Origin: Alphaproteobacteria bacterium | GTDB taxonomy: Bacteria; Pseudomonadota; Alphaproteobacteria; ATCC43930; CGMCC-115725 | Length of the DNA: 7,105 bases | Reading direction: 5' to 3' | Assembly (NCBI GenBank): GCA_030039815.1 | Contig: JASHUW010000221.1 | Coordinates: 1-7,105 of the forward strand | In this document: piece by piece, positions 5,653 through 7,105 of the stretch | How positions within the stretch are numbered: the first letter of the stretch is position 1 | Layout of the letters: each line of letters begins with the position of its first letter | Position numbers and translations under genes: made by a program | The notes under the pieces: generated by a model | What the model was told of the DNA's origin: nothing | Seen by the model: the letters and a program-made list of their open reading frames with translations, nothing else | Databases searched by the model: none

Positions 5653-7020
5653 TCAGGTCGTCTCGATCGGATATTTCTGGAATATCTGCTCGACCCATTT
5701 GAGCGCCTTGTCGGCGGCATCTTTTGGCGACATGCCGTCCTTGATGATGTCGGCCCAGGCGGCGCCGAAGACGTGCTGGTTGCGGACCTCCGCCCATGCC
5801 GGATTGAACACGAAAAAATCCGGCATGGTTGGGCCGAGCAATGCCTGCTCGACATAGGCCTTGCGGTGCGGATCATCGGTCCACCACGGGTCGTCTTTGA
5901 CGAGCGCGGGGAAGGAAGGGACGTTCCGGCCCAGCCCGATCTTCAGGTAATCGTTGGTGACTTTGGGCTGGATCAGATACTTGAGGAAGTCCTTCGCCAC
6001 CTCGATGTTCTTCGCGCCCTTGGGGATCATTCCACCGAAGTGGGTGACCTGGGCCGGCACCGGCTTGCCGTCATTGTCGTTCGCCAAGCCCTGCACGACG
6101 ATGTCGTCGTAGTCCTGCTTGTCCTTGATGATCGCGACCTCGGTCGAGATCGTCCCGTCGAGATCCATGACCAGGGTCTTGGCGTGGAATGCGTTGTTGT
6201 CGTCGGCGTCGTTCCAGTTGATCGCGCTCGAAGGGACGAAGCCGTCCTTGTACGCCTTGGTCGGGTAGTCGAGCGCCTTGATCACCGCCTCGCGGACCTT
6301 CGGGTCGTTGATATGCAGCCTGCCGTCGCGCGACACGATGTTTTCGCCGCCATAGGCCAGCAGGAAATAGCCGAAAAAGTTGTTCGGGTCGTTGCCCTGA
6401 GTGGTTAGCTGGAAGCCGAGCCCATAGACATTACGCATGCCCTGGTCGCGCAGCTTCTTCTGCACGCCCTTGAAGAAATCATAGTAGGCGTCCCACGTCT
6501 TGGGGATGTCCTCCATTTTATAGCCGGCTTTCTCGACCAGCGGCCGCCAGATGTGATTTGGCAGCGACGCGGTCTGGTAGGGCGCCAGATAGAAGCTGCG
6601 CTTCTTGGTGACGGCGTTGTAGTTGTTGGCCGAAAGCAGCGCGCTGTCGCTGTAGTTCGCCTTCTGCGTTTCGATCACGTCGCTCACGTCTTCGAGCTTG
6701 TCCTGCCAGGCCCAGATCGCGGACATCTCGACCGGGCTGTTCTGGAAGAGATCCGGGACGAGGCCGCTGGTGATCGCCGAGATCGTCTTTTCGCGCATTG
6801 GCGCATAGGGGCTGATCGTGTAGTCGATCGTGTTGCCGCTTGCCTTCTCGTAATCCTCGACGAGTTTCTTGAAGGCGATGTCCTCTTCCTGCGCGAACCC
6901 CTGGATCCACCAGGCGACGGCGGTCTTGGCCTCCGCGTTGGCGATAACAGGACGACCGAGCGTGCCGATCGCGGCGACCGCCGCGGAACTGCGCAAAACC
7001 GACCGACGAGTGACTCGCAT
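5653..7020 (-). CDS. ABC importer solute-binding protein, copy 2 (CUT1 type, Tat-type signal)
   Basis: A 455-residue periplasmic binding protein, first gene of the visible operon and paralogue of copy 1. The N-terminus MRVTRRSVLRSSAAVAAIG has a twin-arginine motif (Arg5-Arg6); likely cleavage is near ANA-EA at about 29-30. Shared motifs include WWIQGF (37-42), SGNTIDY, WNDADDNNAFH (269-279), DGTISTEVA and DPHRKAYV. From the Thr before the RR pair through VPDL, I count 60 identities in 88 aligned residues with copy 1. In contrast FQNSPVEMSAIWAW (92-105) and SFYLAPYQTASLPNHIW (142-158) differ much from the matching parts of copy 1, suggesting a changed ligand cleft. The ATG has a strong GGAGG 8 bases upstream (complement of 7029-7033). 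The substrate is unknown; sugar or polyol is the family expectation. Confidence 0.95.
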   Translation of the reverse strand: MRVTRRSVLRSSAAVAAIGTLGRPVIANAEAKTAVAWWIQGFAQEEDIAFKKLVEDYEKASGNTIDYTISPYAPMREKTISAITSGLVPDLFQNSPVEMSAIWAWQDKLEDVSDVIETQKANYSDSALLSANNYNAVTKKRSFYLAPYQTASLPNHIWRPLVEKAGYKMEDIPKTWDAYYDFFKGVQKKLRDQGMRNVYGLGFQLTTQGNDPNNFFGYFLLAYGGENIVSRDGRLHINDPKVREAVIKALDYPTKAYKDGFVPSSAINWNDADDNNAFHAKTLVMDLDGTISTEVAIIKDKQDYDDIVVQGLANDNDGKPVPAQVTHFGGMIPKGAKNIEVAKDFLKYLIQPKVTNDYLKIGLGRNVPSFPALVKDDPWWTDDPHRKAYVEQALLGPTMPDFFVFNPAWAEVRNQHVFGAAWADIIKDGMSPKDAADKALKWVEQIFQKYPIETT

Positions 7021-7082
7021 GACGGGCGCCTCCTCCCGTGCTGTACGGCTCGGGGACGAAGACCGTGAGCGTTCGTTACCGC

Positions 7083-7090
7083 AACCGGTT
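7083..7090. promoter_or_regulatory. AACCGGTT palindrome, possible LacI-family operator
   Basis: A perfect 8-bp palindrome with central CG lies 63 bp upstream of the ATG of binding-protein copy 2. Many LacI-family repressors bind palindromes with this kind of core, and they often control CUT1 sugar importers. Symmetry does not extend beyond 8 bp (flanks CGC and CGG), and no clear -10/-35 pair is seen in 7021-7105, so this is only suggestive. The upstream DNA is cut off by the window edge. Confidence 0.3.
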
Positions 7091-7105
7091 CGGGCGCAGC
7101 CGGTC

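Noticed and set aside
5545..6408. + strand open frame of 287 residues opposite binding-protein copy 2
   Set aside because: Mirror shadow of the real gene; a similar frame lies opposite copy 1 (4004-4603), as expected if both only reflect the duplicated coding sequence.

Overview
The window is GC-rich and gene-dense, with overlapping or closely spaced start and stop codons. It looks like the chromosome or a large replicon of an alphaproteobacterium, most likely a Rhizobiales-type soil or plant-associated species. That placement rests on the style of the proteins and base composition and is inference. There are six well-supported protein genes in two convergent blocks, and no RNA gene, insertion sequence, CRISPR array or phage gene was seen.

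Left block, + strand (145-2177): a two-component system. A membrane-bound NarX/UhpB/DesK-type histidine kinase overlaps by four bases (GTGA) with a NarL/FixJ-type response regulator. The DNA before the kinase carries two direct copies of an 11-bp AACTTCCnnAT motif exactly 22 bp apart, plus a 7-bp inverted repeat. These are candidate operator sites, possibly for autoregulation.

Right block, - strand (7020 down to 2209): a carbohydrate-type (CUT1) ABC importer operon. In transcription order it holds two paralogous solute-binding proteins with twin-arginine-type signal peptides, then a MalF-like permease and a MalG-like permease. The last three genes are tightly coupled (14-bp gap, then a 4-bp overlap). 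The two binding-protein genes are separated by about 250 bp that contain an imperfect stem-loop and a good sigma70-like promoter candidate, so the second binding protein and the permeases could be transcribed separately from the first. No ATPase gene is present. It must lie beyond the right edge or elsewhere, because the operon ends 31 bp from the convergent response regulator. A palindrome of the type used by LacI-family repressors (AACCGGTT) lies 63 bp upstream of the first binding-protein gene.

Working model: either binding protein delivers an unidentified sugar or similar solute to the shared MalF/MalG-like channel. The two copies are strongly conserved in core motifs but differ in segments likely to line the ligand cleft, which suggests different ligand preference. 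The two-component system may or may not be related to the transporter; adjacency is the only link. The families are all known ones. The points of interest are the duplicated binding protein, the internal promoter region and the repeat ahead of the kinase.
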